64,000 nucleotides of DNA from Rhodococcus tukisamuensis NBRC 100609 (lineage in GTDB: Bacteria > Actinomycetota > Actinomycetes > Mycobacteriales > Mycobacteriaceae): NCBI RefSeq assembly GCF_001894985.1, contig NZ_BCXG01000021.1:29596-93595 (forward strand). Reading direction: 5' to 3'. Positions within the stretch are counted from its first letter, which is position 1. Every line of letters starts with the position of its first letter. Below the pieces are notes generated by a model. It did no database searches and was not told where the DNA came from. It saw only the letters and a list, made by a program, of their open reading frames with translations. The position numbers and the translations under genes were made by a program. Below are positions 43,738-52,537 of this stretch, piece by piece.

Positions 43738-44553
43738 TCAGCGGCGGAGGCGGGCGTCGTACTCGGCGCGGTCGGCGTCGACGTCCAGGAACACCCGGTC
43801 GAGCCCGGTGACCTTCCGCATCCGGCGGGCGAGCGGACGCGGCAGCAGCGGCCACACCAGCACACCGGACAGCCGGCCCGGCACCACGGCACGGCGACGT
43901 CCGGTGCGCAGCACCCCCACCACGGCGTCGGCCACCCGTTCCGGCGGAATCGGCGCGATCAGCCGGCCGGGGTGGGTGCCGGTCAGCAGGCCGGTGTCGG
44001 TGAACGACGGCAGCACCGTGCTCACCCGCACCCCGAGCGGTGCCAGTTCGGCGTCGGCCGCGTCACCGAAGCACAGCACCGCGGCCTTGGTGGCGTTGTA
44101 GACGGCCATGCCCGGCACCGGGATGCAGCCCGCCACCGAGGCGACGTTGACGATCCGGCCGCCGCCGGCGGCGGCCATGGCCCGCCCGGCGGCGCGGGTG
44201 CCGTGCAGGACCCCGCGCAGGTTGACGTCGACGGTGGTGTAGACGATCTCGTCGTCCTGGTCGAGCAGCGCGCCGAGCGGCATCACCCCGGCGTTGTTCA
44301 CCCAGCCCCACGGCTGCCCGAGCGTCGACTGCACGCCGGCGAGGAAGGCCTGCACCGACGCGCGGTCGGTGACGTCGAGGACGGCGCCGTGCAGGCCGTC
44401 GGCCTCGGCGGTGCGCCGCACCGCGTCCTCGTCGACGTCGCCGAGGGCGACCCGGGCGCCGGCCTCGCGCAGCGCCTGCGCGGTGGCCCGGCCGATGCCC
44501 CGCGCCCCGCCGGTGACCACGACGACCCGGCCGGCGAGGTCGGTTCTGCTCAT
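43738..44553 (-). CDS. Short-chain dehydrogenase/reductase (SDR)
   Basis: A 271-residue NAD(P)-dependent oxidoreductase. The Rossmann motif is VVVTGGARGIGRATAQAL, followed by NNAG, a serine in VNVASVAG and the catalytic YNATK pair. D38-type acidic residues in LGDVDED suggest NAD(H) preference (inference). A C-terminal extension RPLARRMRKVTGLDRVFLDV is characteristic of membrane-associated mycobacterial SDRs. Its start overlaps the aldehyde dehydrogenase stop (ATGA), so they act together, probably on an alcohol/aldehyde series. Confidence 0.88.
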   Translation of the reverse strand: MSRTDLAGRVVVVTGGARGIGRATAQALREAGARVALGDVDEDAVRRTAEADGLHGAVLDVTDRASVQAFLAGVQSTLGQPWGWVNNAGVMPLGALLDQDDEIVYTTVDVNLRGVLHGTRAAGRAMAAAGGGRIVNVASVAGCIPVPGMAVYNATKAAVLCFGDAADAELAPLGVRVSTVLPSFTDTGLLTGTHPGRLIAPIPPERVADAVVGVLRTGRRRAVVPGRLSGVLVWPLLPRPLARRMRKVTGLDRVFLDVDADRAEYDARLRR

Positions 44554-46109
44554 GTGTGGATCTCCTTCGGGTCGTGGATCCTTCGATGCCGCACCGCGAC
44601 CAGCGCGCGGGTGCCGGCGTTCATCGCCCGCAGCAGCGGCCCGCGGAAGCGGTCCGGGTAGGCGGTGGCGACGCGCTGGGTGGTGACGGTCTGCGGTTCG
44701 GTGTAGCGGACGATGCCCTCGCGGCCGTGCCGACGGCCGGACCCGCTGGTGCGCATGCCGCCCATCGGGGCGCCCAGCGAGGCGATCGCGGACAGGTATC
44801 CGTCGTTGACGTTCACCGATCCGGCGACCACCTCGGCCGCGATCCGGCGGCCGCGCCGCAGGTCCCGGGTCCAGACGCTGGCGCTGAGGCCGTACTCGCC
44901 GTCGTTGGCCAGCCGGACCGCCTCCGCGTCGGACACCACCCGATGCACGGAGACCACGGGGCCGAAGGTCTCCTCGGCGAACACCGACATCTCCGCGGTG
45001 ACGCCGGTCAGCACGGTCGGCTCGTGGAAGAGCGGACCCAGGTCCGGCCGGGACCGGCCGCCGGTGACCACGGTCGCGCCCTTGGACACCGCGTCCGCGA
45101 CGTGCTTCTCGGTGGCCTCGAGCTGACGCCGCGAGGTGAGCGAGCCCATGTCCACGTCGTAGCCGTACCCGCCGCCGACTCGCAGCCGGGCGGTGCGGGC
45201 GGTCAGTTCGGCAAGGAAGCGCTCGAACACCTTCTCGTGCACGTAGATCCGCTCGATCCCGATGCACATCTGCCCGGCGTTGGAGAACGCCGCCTGCACC
45301 GCGCCCCGGGCTGCGGCGGTGACGTCGGCGTCCGCGCACACGATCATCGGGTTCTTGCCGCCGAGCTCGAGCGAGGCGCCGATCAGCCGGTCGGCGCAGC
45401 GCCGGGCGATCTCCCGGCCGGTGGCGCTCGACCCGGTGAAGCTGAGGTAGTCCACCGCGTCCACCAGTGCGGGCCCGAGCAGCCGTCCGGGGCCGGCGAC
45501 CACCTGCCACACCGGCTCGGGAACCCCGGCCCGCACGGCCAGTTGCCGGGCGTAGAGCAGGGTCAGCGGGGCCTGCGAGTCCGCCTTGCTGAGCACGGCG
45601 TTGCCGGCCAGCAGCGCCGGGATCACGTCCCCGACGGCCAGGAACAGCGGGTAGTTCCACGGGGCAACCACCCCGACCAGGCCCTTGGGTCGGTAGCCGA
45701 CGCGGGCGGTCACCAGGCCGGGCACCGCGCCTCGGGTGCGGCGTTCGCGAAGGTATCCGGCGCTGTGCGCGGCGTAGTGCAGCGCGGTGGCGACGACACC
45801 CTGCACCTCCACGGCCGCGTGGATGCGGGCCTTGCCGGTCTCCCACTGCATCAGGTCGCAGAGCCGGTCGTGGTGCTCGACCAGCAGCCGGGCGAAGCGG
45901 GCCGCGACCGCCTGTCGGTCCCGGACCGGCCGGGCCGCCCACTGCCGCTGCGCCGCCCGGCCGACGGCCGCCGCGGCAGCAACGGACTCGACCGTGGTCT
46001 GCGGGACCTCAGGGAGCGGCTCGCCGGTGAACGGTGCGGCGGCGCAGGAGAATTCGGTGGATGCGGGCAGCTGGGCCAGCAGGGCGTCGAGGGCGTTCGC
46101 GGTCAGCAC
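44550..46109 (-). CDS. Aldehyde dehydrogenase, GabD2-like
   Basis: A 519-residue NAD(P)-dependent aldehyde dehydrogenase. It has GVVAPWNYPLFLAVGDVIPA, the glutamate motif LELGGKNPMIV and the catalytic cysteine C282 in FSNAGQMCIGIERIYV. The length and internal segments (MGSLTSRRQL, GPLFHEPTVLTGV) are close to mycobacterial GabD2-type succinate-semialdehyde dehydrogenases (518 residues), but the actual aldehyde is probably the product of the neighbouring P450/SDR steps. The GTG start at 46109 lies 28 bases after the TetR stop. Confidence 0.9.
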   Translation of the reverse strand: MLTANALDALLAQLPASTEFSCAAAPFTGEPLPEVPQTTVESVAAAAAVGRAAQRQWAARPVRDRQAVAARFARLLVEHHDRLCDLMQWETGKARIHAAVEVQGVVATALHYAAHSAGYLRERRTRGAVPGLVTARVGYRPKGLVGVVAPWNYPLFLAVGDVIPALLAGNAVLSKADSQAPLTLLYARQLAVRAGVPEPVWQVVAGPGRLLGPALVDAVDYLSFTGSSATGREIARRCADRLIGASLELGGKNPMIVCADADVTAAARGAVQAAFSNAGQMCIGIERIYVHEKVFERFLAELTARTARLRVGGGYGYDVDMGSLTSRRQLEATEKHVADAVSKGATVVTGGRSRPDLGPLFHEPTVLTGVTAEMSVFAEETFGPVVSVHRVVSDAEAVRLANDGEYGLSASVWTRDLRRGRRIAAEVVAGSVNVNDGYLSAIASLGAPMGGMRTSGSGRRHGREGIVRYTEPQTVTTQRVATAYPDRFRGPLLRAMNAGTRALVAVRHRRIHDPKEIHT

Positions 46110-46137
46110 GGCGCACCTGCCCGGGTGCGGCCGGCGG

Positions 46138-46728
46138 TCACCACACGAGTCGGGCGAGGTACCTCTCGGCGTAGCGGCGCACCGCGGCGGGATCGGCGGT
46201 GTCCAACTGTCCGTGGGGGAGCAGCATCAGTGACATCGCGACGCGGATGAGTATCTCCGAGACCGCGAGCAGGTCCTCCTCGGGCATCTCGGCGCCGCTG
46301 TGCCGCAGCGTCGCGGCGACCCGGACCGAGGTGACCGCGATCGGCGCCCCCTCCGTGCGGGTGGCCACCTCGACCATCAGCTCCGGCTCGCTCTCGAGGA
46401 TCCGTCCGAGCAGCGGAATCTCCCGCGTCAGCTCGATGCCGCGGGCGAAGCACTCGACCACGGCGCGGGCCGGGTCGAGCTCCCGGGCGACGACGTCGAG
46501 TTGGTCGAAGAACAGCCCCGCCTCCCGAAGGATCAGCATCTCGACCAGCGCGTCCTTGTTCGGGAACCGCCGGTAGAGGGTGCTGCGACTGATCCCTGCG
46601 CGCTTGGCGACGTCGTCCATGTTGGTGCGACGGATCCCGTAGCGCTCGAACTCGTCGCGGGCGGCGTCGAGCATCGCCTGCTCCGCGGTCGCGGCGGGCA
46701 CTGCAACGGGTCCTGGTCGGGTTGTCAT
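46138..46728 (-). CDS. TetR-family transcriptional regulator
   Basis: A 196-residue repressor with the N-terminal helix-turn-helix TNMDDVAKRAGISRSTLYRR followed by FPNKDALVEMLI, and an alpha-helical ligand domain. It is encoded inside the P450/aldehyde dehydrogenase operon. The likely operator is the palindrome in the divergent promoter at 49108-49135, three genes upstream (inference). The ATG at 46728 lies 21 bases after the P450 stop. Confidence 0.9.
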   Translation of the reverse strand: MTTRPGPVAVPAATAEQAMLDAARDEFERYGIRRTNMDDVAKRAGISRSTLYRRFPNKDALVEMLILREAGLFFDQLDVVARELDPARAVVECFARGIELTREIPLLGRILESEPELMVEVATRTEGAPIAVTSVRVAATLRHSGAEMPEEDLLAVSEILIRVAMSLMLLPHGQLDTADPAAVRRYAERYLARLVW

Positions 46729-46749
46729 CGTGCGCCAGCATATCCATCG

Positions 46750-48096
46750 TCAGATCGCCCGCAGCGTCACCGGCAGGCGGTCCTTCGGGACCGGCAGCGT
46801 GGAGTTGTCGAGCTTCCAGGTGTAGCCGTCCGGCACCGACCACTCGTACTCGAGCAGCAGGTTGTGCATGATCGTCTTGATCTCCATCTGGGCGAAGTAC
46901 AGGCCGATGCACTTGTGCACGCCGCCGCCGAAGGGCATCCACGCGTAGCGGTGCGACGTGTCCTCGGCGCGTTCGGGGGAGAAGCGGTCCGGGTCGAAGC
47001 GTTCGGGATCGGTCCACAGGTCCGGGTTGTGGTGGTTGACCATGCCCACCGCGCTGACGTAGGTGCCCTTCGGGACGAAGTGCCCGTTGATCTCGGTGTC
47101 CTCCAGCGCCCGTCGGGCCAGTCCCGGCACCGGCGAGTTCAGCCGCAGCGATTCCTTCATCACGGCGTCGAGCACCGTGAACTCGCCGAGGTTGTCGTAG
47201 TTGATCTCACGCGGCAGCGAACGCGACTGGGCCCGGGCCCGGTCCTGCCACTCGGGATGTTTGGCCAGGTAGTAGGCCATGGTGGTGAGGGTGATCGTCG
47301 AGGTGTCGTGCGCGGCCATCAGCACGAAGATCATGTGGTTGACGACGTCCTCGTCGGTGAAGGTGTGACCCTCCTCGGACCGGGCGTGGCAGAGCACCGA
47401 GAACAGGTCGGGGGTCTCGTCGGACGCGCGCTTGGCGGGCAGGTGCCGGCGGAAGAACTCCTCGAGTACGCGTCGCCCGGCCAGGCCCTTCGCCCACTTG
47501 GTCCCCGGAATGTCCTTGCGGATGATCGACATTCCGGCGTTCACGCAGTCGACGAAGGCCTTGTTGATGCGGTCGGCCTCGGCGCGCGGCAGGTCCATCC
47601 CGAGGAAGATCTCGAGGGCCAGGTCGAGGGTGAGCGCCTTGAGCTCGTCCAGGACGAGAACGTTCTCGCCGGTCGGGAGTCGCTCGACGCCCTTGCGCAG
47701 CATCGGCTGCATCTCGTCCAGGTACCCGCGCAGCCGCTTGTTGTTGAAGGCCTGCTGCAGGATCAGCCGGTGGTGGCGGTGCTCCTCGAAGTCCATCAAC
47801 AGGATGCCGCGGCGGAAGAACGGGCCGATGAGGAAACCCCAGGCCGGTTCGGCGGCCAGCGCCTTCTGCCGGTTCATGGCCACCGACTCGGTGCCGTCGG
47901 CGGTGAGCGGGATCGCGAACTCGAGGCCGAACGCCTTGATGTAGGTGATGTCGCCGAAGGCCGCGCGGCGCTGGGCCACCAGCTCGATCGGATTGCGGAA
48001 GAAGCGGAGTAGTTCGATCACGCCGGGGTCGCCGGTGCCGTAGATGGGTCGGAGGCCGCTGCCGGCCGGGGGAGCTGCCAACACTCTGGTGCGCAC
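46750..48096 (-). CDS. Cytochrome P450
   Basis: A 448-residue haem monooxygenase. The haem-thiolate motif is FGGGVHKCIG with C396. The I-helix segment is VLMAAHDTSTITLTTMAYY (acid-threonine pair) and the K-helix motif is ESLRLNSPV. The GTG at 48096 follows AGGAG. It needs a ferredoxin and reductase, which are not encoded nearby. It lies nine bases after the MpaB-like gene, so the two oxygenases are co-expressed. Sequence style resembles the CYP120/CYP26-like or sterol/retinoid-acting types, but the substrate is not assigned. Confidence 0.92.
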   Translation of the reverse strand: MRTRVLAAPPAGSGLRPIYGTGDPGVIELLRFFRNPIELVAQRRAAFGDITYIKAFGLEFAIPLTADGTESVAMNRQKALAAEPAWGFLIGPFFRRGILLMDFEEHRHHRLILQQAFNNKRLRGYLDEMQPMLRKGVERLPTGENVLVLDELKALTLDLALEIFLGMDLPRAEADRINKAFVDCVNAGMSIIRKDIPGTKWAKGLAGRRVLEEFFRRHLPAKRASDETPDLFSVLCHARSEEGHTFTDEDVVNHMIFVLMAAHDTSTITLTTMAYYLAKHPEWQDRARAQSRSLPREINYDNLGEFTVLDAVMKESLRLNSPVPGLARRALEDTEINGHFVPKGTYVSAVGMVNHHNPDLWTDPERFDPDRFSPERAEDTSHRYAWMPFGGGVHKCIGLYFAQMEIKTIMHNLLLEYEWSVPDGYTWKLDNSTLPVPKDRLPVTLRAI

Positions 48097-48105
48097 GGGT
48101 GACTC

Positions 48106-49038
48106 CTAGCGGTCGGTGGGGTCGGTGGGGGCGTTCATCAGGGGTCTGGGATCGACGTCGACCCGGCGCCATGCGTCGAAGGCCCAGGACAGGTACAGCG
48201 CGCGCAGGGGCAGCCGGTTGACGAGGGGGTTGATTCGGCGGGAGAAGGCAGCGAATCGCTGGAACCGCTTCTCCTTCTTGGTATCCCATTCGAGGTTGCA
48301 GACCTCGCGCATCTGCGGCGGCAGCGTGCCGACGACGACGGTGCGGATGAAGCCGTTCAGGGGCGCCGACAGCACCCGCCACACCGGTGCCGGGATCCGT
48401 CGTGGCCCTGGCACGCCCTTCCTGATGTACCCGGTGGCGTACACGATGGTCCGGGTCGGCACGAACCGGTCGAGCATCTGCTCCCAGTACTCGAGGAACT
48501 CCTCGTAGGTCTGCGGCTGACTCCGGTCACTCACCCCGTAGAGGCCGTACCAGGTCCGGCCCTCCTCGAAGATCTGCGCCTTCTCCTCGTGGGAGAGCCG
48601 TCGGATGAAGGTGTCGGTGACGTAGAGGACCTGGTCCACGAAGGTCGCGTGCGCCCAGTAGAAGAGCTCCGGGTTCAGCGCGTGGTACCGGGAGCCGTCG
48701 GCGATCGTGCCCTTGATGGGCTTGTGGAAGTCGCGGATCGTGCGACCCCAGTGGTGCGGGTCCTCGGCGTAGACGGTCTTCATGATCGGCGGTCCGCTGC
48801 GCCGGGCCCGACCCAGGGTGTCGGAGAAGATCACCGAGTGGTCCTCGACCGCCTTGCCGAGCTGCTCGATGCAGTTCTCGGCGCCGGCCAGTCGCTGGAA
48901 GCCGAGCAGTCCGCGCACGTCGCCGTAGTACTTCCAGATCAGCGAGTCGGGGCCCAGTCGCGGCGAGTCCGCGGTGACCTCGACGTCGACGGGCATGGGG
49001 ACGGCCTCGCGGATGGCGGATTCGTAGTCGGGCGGCAT
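48106..49038 (-). CDS. MpaB/latex-clearing-type oxygenase (DUF2236)
   Basis: A 310-residue protein of the DUF2236 family, which includes haem-b latex-clearing protein and the fungal oxygenase MpaB. Family marks are SLIWKYYGDVRGLLGFQRLA near the N-terminus, the central LNPELFYWAHATFVDQVLYV, and HWGRTIRDFHKPIKG. Members cleave carbon-carbon double bonds or oxidise terpenoid chains. The ATG at 49038 has AAGGAG upstream. It is the first gene of the operon and is divergent from an acyl-CoA dehydrogenase. Oxidative cleavage to an aldehyde would fit the aldehyde dehydrogenase downstream (inference). Confidence 0.85.
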   Translation of the reverse strand: MPPDYESAIREAVPMPVDVEVTADSPRLGPDSLIWKYYGDVRGLLGFQRLAGAENCIEQLGKAVEDHSVIFSDTLGRARRSGPPIMKTVYAEDPHHWGRTIRDFHKPIKGTIADGSRYHALNPELFYWAHATFVDQVLYVTDTFIRRLSHEEKAQIFEEGRTWYGLYGVSDRSQPQTYEEFLEYWEQMLDRFVPTRTIVYATGYIRKGVPGPRRIPAPVWRVLSAPLNGFIRTVVVGTLPPQMREVCNLEWDTKKEKRFQRFAAFSRRINPLVNRLPLRALYLSWAFDAWRRVDVDPRPLMNAPTDPTDR

Positions 49039-49107
49039 CTTCGGCTCCTTCTCTGCCTCGGCGCTCCCGGACCAGCCCTGAAGGACAGGGCCCGAATTTG
49101 TGGGACG

Positions 49108-49135
49108 TTGACACAAGTTTGTGTCGCTGTGTCAA
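49108..49135. promoter_or_regulatory. Nested palindromic operator in the divergent promoter
   Basis: The outer inverted repeat is TTGACACA (49108-49115) and TGTGTCAA (49128-49135). Inside it, GACACAA-GT-TTGTGTC (49110-49125) is a perfect 16-bp palindrome. TTGACA -35 elements are embedded on both strands. It is a likely TetR-family operator controlling the MpaB-P450 operon and the acyl-CoA dehydrogenase gene. Confidence 0.65.
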
Positions 49136-49243
49136 ACAGTAGCAATGGGTGACGTGCGCCACAAGGGCCTTCGCGCGCGACGCCTCTTCACGTGGAAGTT
49201 ACTGGCTGGTAGGTTTGCCTCGACCCCGACGAAAGGCGTGACC

Positions 49244-50995
49244 GTGGCGAACTCCGGTGGACTGCTGTTCAACCCGCGCACCTACGACCCGCAGCACTTC
49301 GACCCGGAGACCCGGCGACTGCTGCGCGCGACCATCGACTGGTTCGAGAACCGCGGCAAGGACCGGCTGCTCGCCGACGACCTGGACGCCGTGTGGGTCT
49401 CGGACTTCCTGCAGTTCGTGAAGGACGAGAAGCTCTTCGCGACCTTCCAGACGCCCGCGGAGTTCGGCGGCGACGACCCGAACCGGCGCTGGGACGCGGC
49501 CCGCAACGCCGCGCTGAGCGAGATCTTCGGCTTCTACGGCCTCGCGTACTGGTACGCCTGGCAGGTCACCATCCTCGGCCTCGGGCCGATCTGGATGAGC
49601 GAGAACGACAAGGCCCGCCAGCGCGCCGCCGACGAACTGACCGCGGGCGGGGTGATGGCCTTCGGCCTGTCCGAGCGCGCGCACGGCGCCGACGTGTACT
49701 CCACCGACATGCTGCTCACCCCGGCCGCCGGCGACGACGCGTCGGGCGACGACGCGGTCGCGTTCCGGGCGACGGGAGACAAGTACTACATCGGCAACGG
49801 CAACGTGGCCGGCATGGTGTCGGTGTTCGGTCGCCGCACCGACGTCGAGGGCCCCGAGGGCTACGTCTTCTTCGTCGCGGACAGCCGGCACCCGAACTAC
49901 CGGCTGATCGACAACGTCATCCACGGCCAGATGTACGTGAGCACCTTCCGACTCGAGGACTACCCGGTCCGCGAGGAGGACATCCTGCACACCGGGGTGC
50001 AGGCGTTCGAGGCCGCGCTCAACACCGTCAACGTGGGCAAGTTCAACCTGTGCACCGGCTCGATCGGCATCACCGAGCACGCGTTCTACGAGGCGATCAC
50101 CCACGCGCACAACAGGATCCTCTACGGGAACCCGGTCACCGACTTCACCCACGTGCGGGCCGCCTTCGTCGACGCGTACAGCCGACTCGTCGCGATGAAG
50201 CAGTTCAGCGCCCGCGCGGTGGACTACTTCCGCAGCGCGAGCCTCGAGGACCGCCGCTACCTGCTGTTCAACCCGATGACCAAGGCCAAGGTCACGTCCG
50301 AGGGCGAGCGGGTGGTCGCGCTGCTGCACGACGTGATCGCCGCCAAGGGCTACGAGAAGAACACCTACTTCCGTGAGGCCGTCGAGGTGATCGGCACCCT
50401 GCCCAAGCTCGAGGGCACCGTGCACGTGAACGTCGGGCTGATCCTCAAGTTCATGCCGAACTACCTCTTCGCCCCGGCGGAGTACCCGGAGATCGGCACC
50501 CGCCTCGACGCCGCGGACGACGAGTTCTTCTGGCACCAGGGCCCCACCCGGGGCGCGGCGAAGGTGCAGTTCCACGACTGGGTCCCGGTCTACGAGCGGC
50601 ACGCCGACCTCCCCAACGTGGCGCTGTTCCTCGAGCAGGCTCGGGCCCTGCAGGTGCTGCTCACCACCGCCGGCCCGGACGCCGAGCAGCAGAAGGACCT
50701 GGACTTCCTGCTCAACGTCGGCCACCTGTTCTCGCTGGTGGTGTACGGCCAGCTGATCCTCGAGCAGGCCGAGCTCACCGGACTCGACCGCGACCTGCTC
50801 GACCAGATCTTCGATTTCCAGGTCCGCGACTTCTCCGCGTACGCCGTTGCGCTGCACGGCAAGTCCTCCTCCACGCCGGCCCAGCAGGCGTGGGCGCTCG
50901 GCGCGATCCGCAAGCCGGTGGTCGACGACCAGCGGTTCGCGCGGGTGTGGGACCAGGTGGTCGCCTACGACGGGGCATACGAGATGCGGCCCTGA
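49244..50995 (+). CDS. Acyl-CoA dehydrogenase family protein (large form)
   Basis: A 583-residue FAD enzyme. It has GVMAFGLSERAHGADVYSTD, GDKYYIGNGNVAGMVSVFG and a substrate-binding helical C-terminus, all in the acyl-CoA dehydrogenase/oxidase pattern. It is longer than standard 380-residue enzymes and carries an extended C-terminal domain, like several actinobacterial FadE proteins. It would introduce a trans-2 double bond in an acyl-CoA. GTG 49244 was chosen because AAAGG lies seven bases upstream; GTG 49238 is too close. It probably shares the divergent operator with the P450 operon and may process its carboxylic product (inference). Confidence 0.9.
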   Translation: MANSGGLLFNPRTYDPQHFDPETRRLLRATIDWFENRGKDRLLADDLDAVWVSDFLQFVKDEKLFATFQTPAEFGGDDPNRRWDAARNAALSEIFGFYGLAYWYAWQVTILGLGPIWMSENDKARQRAADELTAGGVMAFGLSERAHGADVYSTDMLLTPAAGDDASGDDAVAFRATGDKYYIGNGNVAGMVSVFGRRTDVEGPEGYVFFVADSRHPNYRLIDNVIHGQMYVSTFRLEDYPVREEDILHTGVQAFEAALNTVNVGKFNLCTGSIGITEHAFYEAITHAHNRILYGNPVTDFTHVRAAFVDAYSRLVAMKQFSARAVDYFRSASLEDRRYLLFNPMTKAKVTSEGERVVALLHDVIAAKGYEKNTYFREAVEVIGTLPKLEGTVHVNVGLILKFMPNYLFAPAEYPEIGTRLDAADDEFFWHQGPTRGAAKVQFHDWVPVYERHADLPNVALFLEQARALQVLLTTAGPDAEQQKDLDFLLNVGHLFSLVVYGQLILEQAELTGLDRDLLDQIFDFQVRDFSAYAVALHGKSSSTPAQQAWALGAIRKPVVDDQRFARVWDQVVAYDGAYEMRP

Positions 50996-51006
50996 GCTGC
51001 AGCCGG

Positions 51007-51052
51007 CACGAGTACCCGACCCAGCTCGAAGACGAGTAGTCGGGTACTCGTG
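51007..51052 (+). terminator. Terminator after the acyl-CoA dehydrogenase gene
   Basis: A perfect 14-bp inverted repeat CACGAGTACCCGAC encloses an 18-base loop that itself can fold (CTCGAAGACGAG). TCTTT follows. It isolates the next gene island from upstream transcription. Confidence 0.8.
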
Positions 51053-51125
51053 TCTTTGCCGGCGGCACTGAGGACACTTGGTTCAGGGCAGCCCGAACCA
51101 GGGCCGTTCGACGCCGGAGGACGCC

Positions 51126-52526
51126 ATGAAAGACGTGGTCGTGTTGTTGCCGGGCATCGGGGGATCCGTCCTCGCGAAGGACGGCAAGGATCTCTGGGTG
51201 CCGTCGCGTGGCGCGGCGCTGCAGGGCGTTCTCTCCCTGGGCGGGAGCATCAAGCGGCTGCAGCTCGACGGGGACGACCCGGAAGCCGACGACCTGGGCG
51301 ACGGAGTCGTCGCGACACGCCTGGTGCCGGACTTCCACATCGTCCCGGGACTGGACTGGAAGATCGACGGCTACACGAGATTTCGGACCGCACTGGCGGA
51401 GCGCGTCGGGGCGGTCCCGGGCGAGAACTACTTCGAGCTCCCCTACGACTGGCGGCGCGACAGCCGCGTCGCCGCCCGCAAGCTCGCGCGGGAGGCCCAC
51501 GGGTGGCTGAGCCGGTGGCGAGAGAGGTCGGGCAACCCCGACGCCAAACTGATCCTGGCGTGTCATTCGATGGGCGGGATCGTCGCTCGCCTGTACCTGG
51601 AAATGCTCAACGGGTGGCGTGAGACCCGCACGCTCATCACCTTCGGCACCCCGTACTCGGGTTCGGTCAACGCCCTCGACTTCCTCGTCAACGGCTTCCG
51701 GAGGGGCTGGGGTCCGTTCAGCCTCGACCTCACCGCACTCATCCGGTCCTTCACCTCCGTGTACCAACTGTTGCCGTCGTACCGGTGTCTCGAAGGACCG
51801 GACGACTCCTGGCTCAATCTCGACGACGAGACGGTGGACTGGGCGGGCACCGGGCTCGACGGGACCCGGATGCGTGCGGCGGTGGATCTGCACCGGCAGC
51901 TCCGCGCCCGGGTCGATCAGCGGCTGAAGGACGGCGACGCGGGGTACGACATCCGACCGGTCATCGGCGACTTCCAGCACACCCGCTGGGCGGCCAGGCG
52001 GGTCGGGGACAGGATCGAGACGCTCCCCGCGCGCGCAGCGGGGGAGAGCGGCGGGGACGGCACCGTGCCCACCCTGTCGGCGGTCCCGCACGAGCTGATG
52101 AAGGGTTGGCGGAACGCCGCCTTCTTCAGCCAGCGGCACGCCTCGCTGCAGAACGACGACCCCGTGCTCGACCACATCGGCGGCGTCCTGCGGAACTCGG
52201 AACTGGAGCCGCCCAATATCTTTCCCGCGGTCAACGAGTCGATCTCGCTGGAGGTCGAGGACGTCACCACCGACGAACCCTTGGTGATCCGTGCCCGCAC
52301 CGACGCCGAGGACGCGGCGCTCGTCGCGACGGTACGGCCGGTGGCGGGCGGCGAAGGCCTCGAGCGACCGCTGACGCGCTCGGACGACGGCCGGCACCGG
52401 GCCACGTTCGAGGGGCTCGCGGCACAGGACTACCGGATCACGGTGCGTGCCCCGGGGGTGCACGCGGTGACCGACGTGGCGAGCGTCATCGATCTTGGCG
52501 ACCTGACGAGGGCGGCAGGCCCCTAG
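51126..52526 (+). CDS. LCAT-like lipase/acyltransferase (alpha/beta hydrolase)
   Basis: A 466-residue protein of the lecithin:cholesterol acyltransferase type. It starts MKDVVVLLPGIGGSVL, a typical oxyanion loop, and has YFELPYDWRRDSRVAARKLA. The catalytic triad is visible: S148 in ACHSMGGIV, D311 in GGDGTVPT and H338 in FFSQRHASL. Residues about 375-466 form a beta-rich domain. No signal peptide is seen, so it probably acts in the cytoplasm, where it could attack phospholipids. The ATG at 51126 follows GGAGG. It is first in a tight operon with the CHAT protease, whose start lies 11 bases after its stop. A membrane-damaging effector role is inferred. Confidence 0.85.
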   Translation: MKDVVVLLPGIGGSVLAKDGKDLWVPSRGAALQGVLSLGGSIKRLQLDGDDPEADDLGDGVVATRLVPDFHIVPGLDWKIDGYTRFRTALAERVGAVPGENYFELPYDWRRDSRVAARKLAREAHGWLSRWRERSGNPDAKLILACHSMGGIVARLYLEMLNGWRETRTLITFGTPYSGSVNALDFLVNGFRRGWGPFSLDLTALIRSFTSVYQLLPSYRCLEGPDDSWLNLDDETVDWAGTGLDGTRMRAAVDLHRQLRARVDQRLKDGDAGYDIRPVIGDFQHTRWAARRVGDRIETLPARAAGESGGDGTVPTLSAVPHELMKGWRNAAFFSQRHASLQNDDPVLDHIGGVLRNSELEPPNIFPAVNESISLEVEDVTTDEPLVIRARTDAEDAALVATVRPVAGGEGLERPLTRSDDGRHRATFEGLAAQDYRITVRAPGVHAVTDVASVIDLGDLTRAAGP

Positions 52527-52537
52527 GAGCCGGACCG

